Shown in pieces: positions 44,001 to 51,766 of a stretch of 64,000 nt of DNA. Under the pieces are notes generated by a model. That model was not told where the DNA came from, searched no databases, and saw only the letters and a program-made list of their open reading frames with translations. Origin of the DNA: an uncultured Clostridia bacterium (GTDB taxonomy: Bacteria > Bacillota > Clostridia > UBA1381); assembly GCA_934476075.1 (NCBI GenBank), contig CAKSNH010000005.1:62001-126000 (forward strand). Reading direction: 5' to 3'. Position 1 is the first letter of the stretch, and each line of letters starts with the position of its first letter. Position numbers and translations under genes: made by a program.

Positions 44001-45765
44001 GGGTCTTGTTGTAAATGCAACATATACTTCGGGCAAGACAAGAGCGGTCGGCGGTTATACCGTAAGCGGATTTGACGGTGATACTGTTGGCAAACAGACT
44101 ATTACTGTTTCATACAACGGATATACGGCTACATTCGATATTATGGTAAATGCAAATGTAAAGACTGTTTATTTCAGCGATGATTTTGAAAGCTACACAA
44201 GTGCGTCAATAACCATTGGTAAACAGGGTGAAAAAGAGCAGTCGCAGGATTTGGGCAATTTGGATTTGACAGTAGGTGCAAGAACAAGCGGCGGTGATGG
44301 TACAAGCGGATTTAATCTGGTGGAAGATACTGATAATAAGTATTTAAGCATTGTATCGGGAAAAAATGCAACATCATCGAGAGGCGGAGGCATTGCATTT
44401 GATGCAAGCTGCGGTATACCTGCATTTGCGGATATTCCGGAGGGCAAAACTTTGGTTATGAGTTTTGATGCTTATTATAAGGATGCATCATCTACATTGC
44501 AGGTTATGGGCGTTACAAGTTCTGAAACATCAAAGGGTGGTCAGGTGGTAAGTGACCCGTATTTGTCGGTTGCAAATAATAAAAAATTGCCGACAGGCGA
44601 GTGGTTTAATATTTCGCTTAGCATAAGCAGTGACAAGAACGTTGTATTGACAGTCACAAATTCAGCCGGTGAGGTGCTGGATACGCAAACATTTACTGCG
44701 TGCGGTGACAGTATTGAAAAAATTGCATTCTACGGCGGAGCAACAGTTGTAAATATAGATAATTTGCAGGTGTATGCGTTAGGCAAGGAATTGTCGGGAA
44801 TAAGCATTACAACAAAACCGACAAAGCTTACATATAAATTGGGCGAAAGTCTTGATTTGGCGGGTATGGTTGTAACAGCTGTGTACAGTGATACTACAAC
44901 AGGTACTGTAAGTGAGTATCTGACAAGCGGATATGATGCAAATACAGTCGGAAAGCAGACTGTAACCGTAAAATACAGCGGACAAACGGCAACGTTTGAT
45001 GTTACTGTAATAGGTATAAAGGGAATAAGCGTTACGACAAAGCCGACAAAGGTTACATATAAAAAGGGTGAAAGCCTTGATTTGACAGGTATGGTGGTTA
45101 CGGCAGAGTATACTGACGGAACAAACGTAGCGGTAACAGACTATACCACAAGCGGATATAATGCAAATAAATCGGGCAAGCAGACCATAACGGTAACATA
45201 CGGCGGTAAAACTGCAACGTTTGATGTTACGGTGGAAAAAACGCTTACAGGAATAAGCATTACAACAAAGCCGACAAAGACTGTATATAAAAAAGGCGAA
45301 AGTCTTGATTTGACGGGTATGGTAGTTACAGCGTCATATGATGACAATTCAAGTGAGGCGGTAACAGGCTACACCACAAGCGGTTTTGACACAAATACAA
45401 TAGGAACTCAAACGGTTACAGTGGCATATGGAGGTCAAAATGCGACATTTGAGGTTACTGTTGAGAATATCAAGGTGGAAATAAAGGTTGCACAAAACGG
45501 CTTGAATTTCGCAAACGGTATTTTGTCAGGCAGTCTGACAGCGAATATCGCAAATAACAGCGGAGATGCATATATTCTGTTTGCGGTATATGATGAGGAC
45601 GGAATTTTGACTCAGATTAAATATAAGACAGTGACAGATGAAAATACAGCTGAATTCAGCAATGTAAAGGCTGAAAATCTGACCGAGAACTATTCATGCA
45701 AATTATTTGCTTGGAAAGATTTAAAAAATGTAAAACCAATCTGCGGAGAATATAAAGTTAAGTAA
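41068..45765 (+). CDS. Secreted rhamnogalacturonan lyase (PL11) with Ig-like repeats
   Basis: A 1565-residue exported lyase. Signal peptide at 1-23 (ends TMAAA). The PL11 catalytic domain covers about 30-670 with the full family segments GDLDGDGEYELVVKWD, NIRGGAHYTQFLVYDFDQDG, GQGNHNMASADVDDDGKDE and LQADLFGDWREE. After it come five Ig-like (Big_3/Big_4-type) repeats, each with GExLDLxGM(V) and ending TxTVxYxGxxATFDVTV, at about 675-750, 945-1030, 1240-1315, 1318-1390 and 1392-1470. Two beta-sandwich, carbohydrate-binding-like modules are inserted between the first three. A last module of about 95 residues ends the protein. The Ig repeats probably serve as spacers. No SLH domain. Confidence 0.93.
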   Translation: MKKIISTFLALSMLLSGAGTMAAANDDVELMSSAGIESLGRGLVVQSFGDDKGVYLTWRLQASEDAVFGSAAKNVEFNIYKNGTFLANEKDTTNYVDQTGTSSDVYQVAPVIDGTEGDKCDEVSAFASGSNYFDIPVEKPADITLADGNTYSYTIGDSSCGDLDGDGEYELVVKWDCNAHDNSQSGYTGNVLLDAYKMDGTKLWRIDLGKNIRGGAHYTQFLVYDFDQDGKAEMTCKTAPGSKDANGDYVTAVSTNNAIKNADNTAEYVNKGGYVLDGDEYFTVFNGETGAAVDTIYYPVQRVDAAVWGDTYGNRCDRFIADVAWLDGEKPYAVYWRGYYFGRNGMQRVGVCGISFDGERLNPKYVFDTYDTENSSYKNSSVSYDNGTYKGVNGFTSGNEIYVGQGNHNMASADVDDDGKDEVMSATLCLEVNDADKLMPKWCKFKEHGDAYHLGNYDPTTDGMEYFVVHEDSRSEPNEYGTVLDYGMSVYNAKTGEELFHEGASEDTGRGMMANIGAGGYYQFWSSGNAPRVAMGGTDFEDAEWGKPSVNFRIFWDGDLYDELLDGIKIDGWNGSGMSRLFTASDCSSVNGSKANPALQADLFGDWREEVVYPLSTNDGLRVYTTNIETKYKIKTLMSDRMYRNSVASEQASYNQPPNISMYLSNDTVYGNITNVSLTAPIRKTYIKGQSLDLRGMTLTGTFDTGLSAELEEYEVSGFDSSTAGKKTVTVTSHGYTFSFDVNVVDGANFYSDNFSSYSSSSITMGRQGTEAKSQALGSLNLGIGAKGDYTSGFAISNDTFGNVLSCVSGRYATVGRGAYFNFDQCNLPAFADLGNDEILTIDFDARYQDSSSTMEIRGVTSTGSEKANSSNPFRDPYLSVLNNSNIPTGEWINVKLDITKSKNVTLTITGKGGNVLDTRTFTAKGDAVGNIAFYGSPSQIDISNMSVYTNDVVNGISIASEPTKTEYEKGSTELDLTGLVVNATYTSGKTRAVGGYTVSGFDGDTVGKQTITVSYNGYTATFDIMVNANVKTVYFSDDFESYTSASITIGKQGEKEQSQDLGNLDLTVGARTSGGDGTSGFNLVEDTDNKYLSIVSGKNATSSRGGGIAFDASCGIPAFADIPEGKTLVMSFDAYYKDASSTLQVMGVTSSETSKGGQVVSDPYLSVANNKKLPTGEWFNISLSISSDKNVVLTVTNSAGEVLDTQTFTACGDSIEKIAFYGGATVVNIDNLQVYALGKELSGISITTKPTKLTYKLGESLDLAGMVVTAVYSDTTTGTVSEYLTSGYDANTVGKQTVTVKYSGQTATFDVTVIGIKGISVTTKPTKVTYKKGESLDLTGMVVTAEYTDGTNVAVTDYTTSGYNANKSGKQTITVTYGGKTATFDVTVEKTLTGISITTKPTKTVYKKGESLDLTGMVVTASYDDNSSEAVTGYTTSGFDTNTIGTQTVTVAYGGQNATFEVTVENIKVEIKVAQNGLNFANGILSGSLTANIANNSGDAYILFAVYDEDGILTQIKYKTVTDENTAEFSNVKAENLTENYSCKLFAWKDLKNVKPICGEYKVK
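44791..45465 (+). repeat. Coding tandem repeats of the Ig-like domains
   Basis: Three adjacent units of about 220-231 bp starting near 44791, 45022 and 45244, clearly similar at the DNA level (for example GGAATAAGCATTACAACAAA at the start of each, with few changes). They encode the last three Ig-like domains of the lyase and could expand or contract by recombination. Confidence 0.75.
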
Positions 45766-45766
45766 G

Positions 45767-45806
45767 AAAAAACTGCTGCGGCGAGTTTGCCGCAGCAGTT
45801 TTTTTA
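45767..45806 (+). terminator. Intrinsic terminator of the second lyase gene
   Basis: The stem AACTGCTGCGGC / GCCGCAGCAGTT with a short loop is followed by seven T residues. Confidence 0.92.
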
Positions 45807-45901
45807 ATTTGTAGGAAATTGCGTAAAACGCAATGACGGAAAATCAAAAATGCTACCTTAATCCTCCGCCCGCAGGCGGTGCTTCTATCAGAAGCTTTTT
45901 T
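45806..45901 (+). repeat. Dispersed intergenic repeat, copy A (full length)
   Basis: The best-preserved copy. It begins AATTTGTAGGAAATTG right at the T-tract of the preceding terminator and holds three successive hairpins: TTGCG-TAAAA-CGCAA, CCGCC-CGCA-GGCGG, and GCTTCT-ATC-AGAAGC followed by six T residues. The last is itself terminator-like. It lies between converging lyase and bioB genes. Confidence 0.85.
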
Positions 45902-45903
45902 AT

Positions 45904-46863
45904 TTATAATTCAGCTTTGTAATTCAATTTATCAAGCAACTGCATATCGGTTTCTATGCTAATACCCGATGTGGTAAGCATATCGCCCGAAATAGCCGCA
46001 TTTGCTCCCGATTGGAAACATTTTTCGCCTTTGTCGGGTAAAAGTCCACGGCCACCCGCAAGCCGGATAGACGCAGTCGGCAAAATGAAACGATACACCG
46101 CCGCAATTCGGCACATATCGTCATTTGTAAGTCTTGGATTATTTTCATACGGCGTACCTTTTACAGCGTTTAGCATATTGATTGGAACGGATTGTATACC
46201 AAGCTCACGCAGAGTTAATGCCATATCAATTCTATCCTCGACAGTTTCGCCAAGACCCATGATACCGCCGCTGCACACGTTAAGTCCTGCTTTTTGTGCG
46301 GCTTTTATGGTTGCGATTTTATCATTAAAGGTATGCGTGGTACAGACATTCGGGAAATTATTGCGTGATGTTTCAATATTGTTATGTACTCTCGATACGC
46401 CGGCAGATTTCAGCTTTGCGAATTGTTCCTCATTAAGCAGACCGAATGACGCACATACATCAATATCTGTTTCCTTGCGGATAGTACGCACTACGTCACA
46501 CATTTTATCCACTTCATCGTCTGAAAGCTTTTTGCCCGATGTTACTATGGAATATCTCAATACCCCACGTTCATCATTGTATTTTGCCTGTTTTACAATT
46601 TCTTCGGTGGATAACAGCGAGTATTCTTCAACATTTGTATGGTAAAATGCAGATTGTGCACAGTATTTGCAGTTTTCTGAACATTTTCCGCTTTTGCCGT
46701 TGATAATGGTGCATATATCAAATTTGTTTCCGCAAAAATGTCTGCGGATTTCATCGGCGGCGGAACAGAGTTCGTCAAGCGGTGCATTATACAATTCCAT
46801 GGCATCGGATTTTGTCACCGTATATCCGTCAAGTACCTTTGTTTTCAATTCATTTACATTCAT
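45904..46863 (-). CDS. bioB: Biotin synthase
   Basis: A 319-residue radical SAM enzyme that inserts sulfur into dethiobiotin. The 4Fe-4S motif is CSENCKYCAQS (about residues 57-67), the second cluster uses later conserved Cys and Arg residues, and FNDKIATIKAAQKAGLNVCSGG and LAGGRG are typical. No other bio gene is adjacent, so it is expressed alone, under a BirA operator. Confidence 0.96.
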   Translation of the reverse strand: MNVNELKTKVLDGYTVTKSDAMELYNAPLDELCSAADEIRRHFCGNKFDICTIINGKSGKCSENCKYCAQSAFYHTNVEEYSLLSTEEIVKQAKYNDERGVLRYSIVTSGKKLSDDEVDKMCDVVRTIRKETDIDVCASFGLLNEEQFAKLKSAGVSRVHNNIETSRNNFPNVCTTHTFNDKIATIKAAQKAGLNVCSGGIMGLGETVEDRIDMALTLRELGIQSVPINMLNAVKGTPYENNPRLTNDDMCRIAAVYRFILPTASIRLAGGRGLLPDKGEKCFQSGANAAISGDMLTTSGISIETDMQLLDKLNYKAEL

Positions 46864-46897
46864 GATTTATTACCTCTTTTTCTGATTGCTATTTAGG

Positions 46898-46926
46898 ATA
46901 GTAACACAAAAACAATAAATTGTCAA
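46898..46926 (-). promoter_or_regulatory. Promoter of bioB
   Basis: On the minus strand a perfect TTGACA, a 17-bp spacer and TACTAT. The -35 box lies inside the BirA operator. Confidence 0.8.
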
Positions 46927-46952
46927 CCGATTAAATATAAAATGGTTTACAA
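46920..46952. promoter_or_regulatory. BirA (biotin repressor) operator
   Basis: On the minus strand TTGTAAACC-N15-GGTTGACAA, which is the known BirA pattern of two 9-bp half sites with a 15-bp spacer (TTGTTAACC-N15-GGTTAACAA). It covers the -35 box of bioB, so a biotin-loaded bifunctional BirA should shut the gene off. birA itself is not in the window. Confidence 0.88.
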
Positions 46953-46964
46953 TATAAATAGGAA

Positions 46965-47007
46965 GAAAAAACACATATTTTGATGTGGGTATCAAAATAT
47001 GTGTTTT
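46965..47007 (-). terminator. Intrinsic terminator of the Pro/Thr-rich secreted protein gene
   Basis: A 17-bp stem AAAACACATATTTTGAT / ATCAAAATATGTGTTTT, directly after the stop codon. On the minus strand it is followed by TTTTTTC. Confidence 0.8.
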
Positions 47008-47011
47008 AGAT

Positions 47012-48091
47012 TTAGTTATCGTATGTATATACAATCATTTCCGCAACTTCATCATCTATAACATTTGCAACGGCGTATACATATGTGCTGTCTGAGTTCC
47101 ATGTGATGTTATCATCATCGTCATATGATGATTTTACAATCGACGATTTTTGTATACCGCTTGAATTAGCCAATGAAATATCGGTTTTCTTGGTTAAATC
47201 ACAGGTGTAGACAATGGTGTCTTTGGAATACGAAAGGTCTGCACTGTGTTTTGCCAAACCGTCTATATCATATAATGTGAATGACGAGTTACGCTTGTCG
47301 GTGATTATGCCCAGATAATAACCCGATTTGTCATTCAGTGCCGACGGATAATCTGCTCCGTTTGCATTGCCGAGCAAGGTTTGGAATGAGCTTATATTTG
47401 GATTTTGTGACATAATATCCTTTGAGCTTGGACGAAAATCCAGCGATACGGTTTTTATTTTGCCGCTTAAACTTACCACAAAATGTATCATGTCGCCCTC
47501 TTTTAATGTGGTCACGTCATCGCCGTTTGTCAATTTTACATCGTCCTCGATGAACAATGTGCGTTCACGTCCCTGATAGTAACAATCGACTTTTGTTATG
47601 GTTTCTTCGTTCTCGTCAAGCGATTTGTATACTTTTGTAACCAATGCAAGTGCATTTACCGCATCTTTTTGAGTAGGGTATGCACTCGGATATGCAGGTG
47701 CTGTCGGTTCTGCGGACGGAGCTGTGGTTGGTTCTGTTGTCGGTTCTGCGGACGGAGCAACGGTAGGCTCTGCTGTCGGCTCAGAAGTAGGTTTCGGCAC
47801 GATAATATCCGGAGTTACATCGGGGATAATCTCGAATGTATTTGTTGATTTATCAAGTTTCACCAAAACATATTTTTGGGCATTTTCAATAACTGCATCA
47901 TCTGCGGTGATGTTTGAATTATCGTCGGCGGAATTGTATGTTCTTATACCGATTAATTTGTTATCTTTATCATAACCCGACAAAATCAATAGTGTGTTGC
48001 CGGAGGTATTTGCTGTTTCCTGTGCGGCAAATGCGTTTGCGGATAAAAGCATTGAGCCTGCAAGCAAAAGCGTAATAAATTTCTTTTTCAT
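47012..48091 (-). CDS. Secreted protein with Pro/Thr-rich linker, function unknown
   Basis: A 359-residue exported protein. Signal peptide at 1-22 (ends NAFAA). Residues about 25-95 form a small domain, followed by a linker of repeated EPT(T/A)(A/E)P units at about 98-140 and a second domain of about 215 residues that I do not recognise, with a beta-rich OB-like pattern (LKEGDMIHFVVSLSGKIKTV). No anchor is visible. Similar PT-rich linkers join domains in the deacetylases at 61.5-63.5 kb. Well-formed GGAG binding site and own terminator. Confidence 0.75.
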   Translation of the reverse strand: MKKKFITLLLAGSMLLSANAFAAQETANTSGNTLLILSGYDKDNKLIGIRTYNSADDNSNITADDAVIENAQKYVLVKLDKSTNTFEIIPDVTPDIIVPKPTSEPTAEPTVAPSAEPTTEPTTAPSAEPTAPAYPSAYPTQKDAVNALALVTKVYKSLDENEETITKVDCYYQGRERTLFIEDDVKLTNGDDVTTLKEGDMIHFVVSLSGKIKTVSLDFRPSSKDIMSQNPNISSFQTLLGNANGADYPSALNDKSGYYLGIITDKRNSSFTLYDIDGLAKHSADLSYSKDTIVYTCDLTKKTDISLANSSGIQKSSIVKSSYDDDDNITWNSDSTYVYAVANVIDDEVAEMIVYTYDN

Positions 48092-48125
48092 TTTATCATC
48101 TCCTTATACTGTTTTAGACGTTAAA

Positions 48126-49301
48126 TTATTTATTTTGTTCCGATTTTTCTGATTTTTTTGCCAAATAAGATGCAACAAACTGTGATGCACAGCGTCCCGA
48201 ACGTCCGCTGTAATTCATTTGCCATACGATAGCTTTTCTTTCGATTTCCGCATTCATGGCAATATTTTTGGCTTTCAGCAGTTCGGATACGATATTCAGG
48301 TATTCCTTTTGCGTAGGGGCGGAGAACACAAGACTGATACCGAAACGCTCCGACAATGACAGGGTTTCCTGCATATTATCGTTTTTATGTACTTCGCCGC
48401 CTTCTCTATCTGCCCATGTTTCCTTGATAAGGTGACGGCGGTTTGAGGTTGCATAGATAAGTACGTTTTTCGGTCTTGCTTCAAGCTGACCGTCCATTGC
48501 AACTTTAAGTGCCTTATAATCGGGGTCGCTTGTTTCAAATGACAAATCATCAAGGAAAATGATGTATTTGTGAGGTTTGTCCGAAAGATAATTTACGAGT
48601 GACGGAAGTGCACAGAGATGTTTCTTAGGCATTTCGACAACTCTCAAACCTTCTTCGTAGAACATATTCAAAAGTGCCTTTACCGATGAAGATTTACCCG
48701 TACCTCTGTCGCCGAAAAGCAATACGTTATTCGCCATTTTACCCTCGACAAAATCAAGCGTGTTTCCGATTAATATTTCCTTTTGATATTCAAGTCCGAC
48801 AAGTGCGGAGAATGTGATACCGTCGGTATTTTCTATACCGATTAGTCCGTCCTCATACTTGTAAGCGATGTATTTTGCAAGTACGCCCGTGCCGAATTTA
48901 TGATAATGCTCGATAAGCAAATCGGTGAAAGCGTTAATGTCGTCGGTTTCGGTAAGCATTTTAATCGAGTCTTTGTAGTCCTCATAAAAACCGATAGGAT
49001 TTCCCGACGGTTTATAGCTTTCGGTGCACAATGTTATAAGGTCGCCGAAGATTACGGATATGTCATGCGTAAGGGCAGTTTTCAAATCGTCTCCTATTTT
49101 CTTGCCCGCACCCGCCAATGACGAAACAATATTTTCATCGTTGGCTATAAGCGATATGACATATTCTTTAACCGAATTATCGGTTACACCGCTTGTTTCG
49201 GCAAAACGAATTACATCGTTCATCGCTTTGTACGGCTGACCGCTCATAAGCGATTTGACAACGTTATCCGACTCTATATTATTCAAAATGTACAGTTCCA
49301 T
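48126..49301 (-). CDS. DUF815 family ATPase
   Basis: A 391-residue AAA+ family ATPase of DUF815. The N-terminal 185 residues are helical and family-specific; Walker A is FGDRGTGKSS and Walker B FLDDLSFE, followed by the sensor region YATSNRRHLI. Members are cytoplasmic and uncharacterised. It has its own promoter and lies 34 bp upstream of the secreted-protein gene, with which it may be co-transcribed. Confidence 0.88.
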   Translation of the reverse strand: MELYILNNIESDNVVKSLMSGQPYKAMNDVIRFAETSGVTDNSVKEYVISLIANDENIVSSLAGAGKKIGDDLKTALTHDISVIFGDLITLCTESYKPSGNPIGFYEDYKDSIKMLTETDDINAFTDLLIEHYHKFGTGVLAKYIAYKYEDGLIGIENTDGITFSALVGLEYQKEILIGNTLDFVEGKMANNVLLFGDRGTGKSSSVKALLNMFYEEGLRVVEMPKKHLCALPSLVNYLSDKPHKYIIFLDDLSFETSDPDYKALKVAMDGQLEARPKNVLIYATSNRRHLIKETWADREGGEVHKNDNMQETLSLSERFGISLVFSAPTQKEYLNIVSELLKAKNIAMNAEIERKAIVWQMNYSGRSGRCASQFVASYLAKKSEKSEQNK

Positions 49302-49347
49302 TTTATTACACCTTCTATATGTATTTCTTATGCGTTTGCACTTATAT

Positions 49348-49376
49348 ATTATAACAAATTATAATGAAAAAATCAA
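49348..49376 (-). promoter_or_regulatory. Promoter of the DUF815 gene
   Basis: On the minus strand TTGATT, a 17-bp spacer and a consensus TATAAT, about 45 bp before the ATG. Confidence 0.6.
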
Positions 49377-49519
49377 ATTATACATGAAAAAGTGCTAAAA
49401 AAGTATACAAATTTTATGAAATGAATAAAAACGTTATTGTGCACAATTTTTTTAAAAAAAATTAAAAAAATATAGTGCATTTTTGATAAAAGTATGATAT
49501 AATAAATGTATAGAAAAAT

Positions 49520-49632
49520 ATATAAGCGTACTGAAAGAAAATACAGGTAAAATTATATATGGCAAAACAGTAATTTATATATAATTTCTTGCATATAAAT
49601 AATTTTACATGGTTCTTTCAAAATGCTTATAT
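49520..49632. repeat. 113-bp imperfect inverted repeat upstream of glgB
   Basis: The ends ATATAAGCGTACTGAAAGAA and TTCTTTCAAAATGCTTATAT pair with three mismatches, and an inner pair (GGTAAAATTATATATG with CATATAAATAATTTTAC) continues the stem. It lies 20 bp before the probable -10 box of glgB (TATAAT at 49652-49657). The rest of the 425-bp gap (49302-49726) is A/T-rich and otherwise empty. Confidence 0.65.
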
Positions 49633-49726
49633 TAATTTTGATTTAGTGTGCTATAATTATTGGTAACTGTAAAAGAGGGGTTGGTTACGATATGCACATA
49701 ATAGTTGATAAATACAGGAGGGAAAA

Positions 49727-51736
49727 ATGGTTGGGAAAATTGCGAAAAAAGAAAATGCGGAAAGAAATTACCATGGAATAACAGATTTCCAATTATATCT
49801 TTTTAATGAGGGAACTAATTTTCAAAGCTATAATATGCTTGGTTCACATTATGTGGAAACCGTGCATAACGGTAAAAAGGTAAAAGGCTGGCGGTTTGCT
49901 GTATGGGCACCGAATGCAAAAAAAGTAAGTCTTGTCGGAGATTTTAACGGCTGGAACTCAGATAGCGATGTTCTTGAAAAAATCGGAACGACGGGAGTAT
50001 GGTATGGATTTTATGAAAATATTGATGAGGGAATGTTATACAAATATGCGATAGAGGGCATGAACGGACAAACTGTTTTGAAAACTGACCCATATGCTTT
50101 CTGCAATGAACTTCGTCCCGAAACGGCGTCGATAACTCACAGAATCGATACATACAAATGGAAAGATAAAAAATGGCTTTCAAATCGTGAAAAAACCGTT
50201 CCTTACGATGCTCCGATGAATATATACGAAATTCATGTGGGGTCATGGAAAACACATGATGACGGAAGCTTTTTGACATACAGAGAACTTGCAGACCAAT
50301 TAGTGCCGTATTTGAAAGATATGGGATATACTCATGTTGAACTGATGCCTATTACGGAATATCCGTTTGACGGTTCATGGGGCTATCAGGTTACAGGTTT
50401 CTTTGCGGTTACAAGCAGATATGGTACACCGGAAGATTTCAAATACTTTGTGGATAAATTCCATACAAACGGGATTGGTGTGATTATGGATTGGGTTCCG
50501 GCACATTTTCCTCGTGACGCACACGGCTTGGCGAAATTCGACGGCGGTGTTACATATGAATATGCAGACCCGAGAATAGGCGAACACAAAGAGTGGGGAA
50601 CGCTTGTATTCGACTATACAAAGACAGAGGTAATATCATTTTTGACAAGCTCGGCATATTTCTGGGCTGAGGAATATCATATTGACGGACTTAGAGTTGA
50701 TGCGGTTTCGTCAATGCTGTACCGTGATTACGGCAGACGTTCCGGTGAATGGATTGCAAACAGATACGGCGGAAACGAAAATCTTGAAGCGGTGGAATTT
50801 TTGAGAGCACTTAATAAAATAATGTTCTCCCAATTCCCGAACATATTGATGATAGCGGAAGAATCAACCGCATGGAGCTTGGTTACCGCACCGGCACATG
50901 AGGGCGGTTTGGGATTTAATTATAAGTGGAATATGGGCTGGATGAACGATACGTTAAAGTATATGTCTATGGACCCGTTCTTCAGAAAACCAAACCACAA
51001 TCTATTGACATTCCTAATGTGCTATGCGTTTTCGGAAAATTACATTCTGCCGCTGTCACATGATGAAGTGGTGCATGGTAAAAAGTCGCTGATAGATAAG
51101 ATGTATGGCGATTATGACGAAAAGTTCAGTTCATTTAAAGCGTTGCTTGGCTATTATATGTCTGTTCCGGGCAAAAAATTAATGTTTATGGGCGGAGAAT
51201 TTGCACAGTTTTTGGAATGGCGTTATTATGAGGGACTTGATTGGAGTTTGTTTGAATATGAAAAGCACAGAAAATTCAATCAGTTCGTAAAAGACTTAAA
51301 TCATTTCTATCTGGAAAATAAATCGTTCTGGCAGATTGAAAAGGATTGGAAAGGTTTTGAATGGATTAACGAAAATGATGCGGAAAATTCGATTTTATCA
51401 TATATAAGACGCAGCAGCAATCATAATGACTACGTCATATGTGTAATGAATTTTACTCCGATTGAACGTTCAAAATATATTTTGGGTGTGCCGTCAAGCG
51501 GAGAATATGAAGTGGTGTTAAACAGTGACGCACAAAAATACGGTGGTTCGACAAGAGTGGTTAAAAAATCATACAAAGCAACCAAAAAGGCAGCCGACGG
51601 AAGGCATTATTCAATAGCAATAAAAGTGCCGCCGCTGTCGGTTGTATATTTGAAAAAGAAAAAAGCAGCTCCGAAACCGAAAAAGGCTAAGGAAAAAGCA
51701 ATCAGTGCGGGTGCTGCCGTAAAACAGAGTAAATAA
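49727..51736 (+). CDS. glgB: 1,4-alpha-glucan branching enzyme
   Basis: A 669-residue GH13 branching enzyme that makes alpha-1,6 branches in glycogen. The CBM48 domain (about 55-145) precedes the catalytic barrel. The nucleophile Asp is in GLRVDAVSSMLY, the acid Glu in MIAEESTAW and the third carboxylate in LPLSHDEVVHGK. The C-terminus has an unusual Lys/Ala-rich tail of about 30 residues (LKKKKAAPKPKKAKEKA and on). GGAGGG precedes the ATG. First gene of the glycogen cluster. Confidence 0.95.
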   Translation: MVGKIAKKENAERNYHGITDFQLYLFNEGTNFQSYNMLGSHYVETVHNGKKVKGWRFAVWAPNAKKVSLVGDFNGWNSDSDVLEKIGTTGVWYGFYENIDEGMLYKYAIEGMNGQTVLKTDPYAFCNELRPETASITHRIDTYKWKDKKWLSNREKTVPYDAPMNIYEIHVGSWKTHDDGSFLTYRELADQLVPYLKDMGYTHVELMPITEYPFDGSWGYQVTGFFAVTSRYGTPEDFKYFVDKFHTNGIGVIMDWVPAHFPRDAHGLAKFDGGVTYEYADPRIGEHKEWGTLVFDYTKTEVISFLTSSAYFWAEEYHIDGLRVDAVSSMLYRDYGRRSGEWIANRYGGNENLEAVEFLRALNKIMFSQFPNILMIAEESTAWSLVTAPAHEGGLGFNYKWNMGWMNDTLKYMSMDPFFRKPNHNLLTFLMCYAFSENYILPLSHDEVVHGKKSLIDKMYGDYDEKFSSFKALLGYYMSVPGKKLMFMGGEFAQFLEWRYYEGLDWSLFEYEKHRKFNQFVKDLNHFYLENKSFWQIEKDWKGFEWINENDAENSILSYIRRSSNHNDYVICVMNFTPIERSKYILGVPSSGEYEVVLNSDAQKYGGSTRVVKKSYKATKKAADGRHYSIAIKVPPLSVVYLKKKKAAPKPKKAKEKAISAGAAVKQSK

Positions 51737-51766
51737 TATAGTTGAGAGTGTATGGAGTGATGAAAG

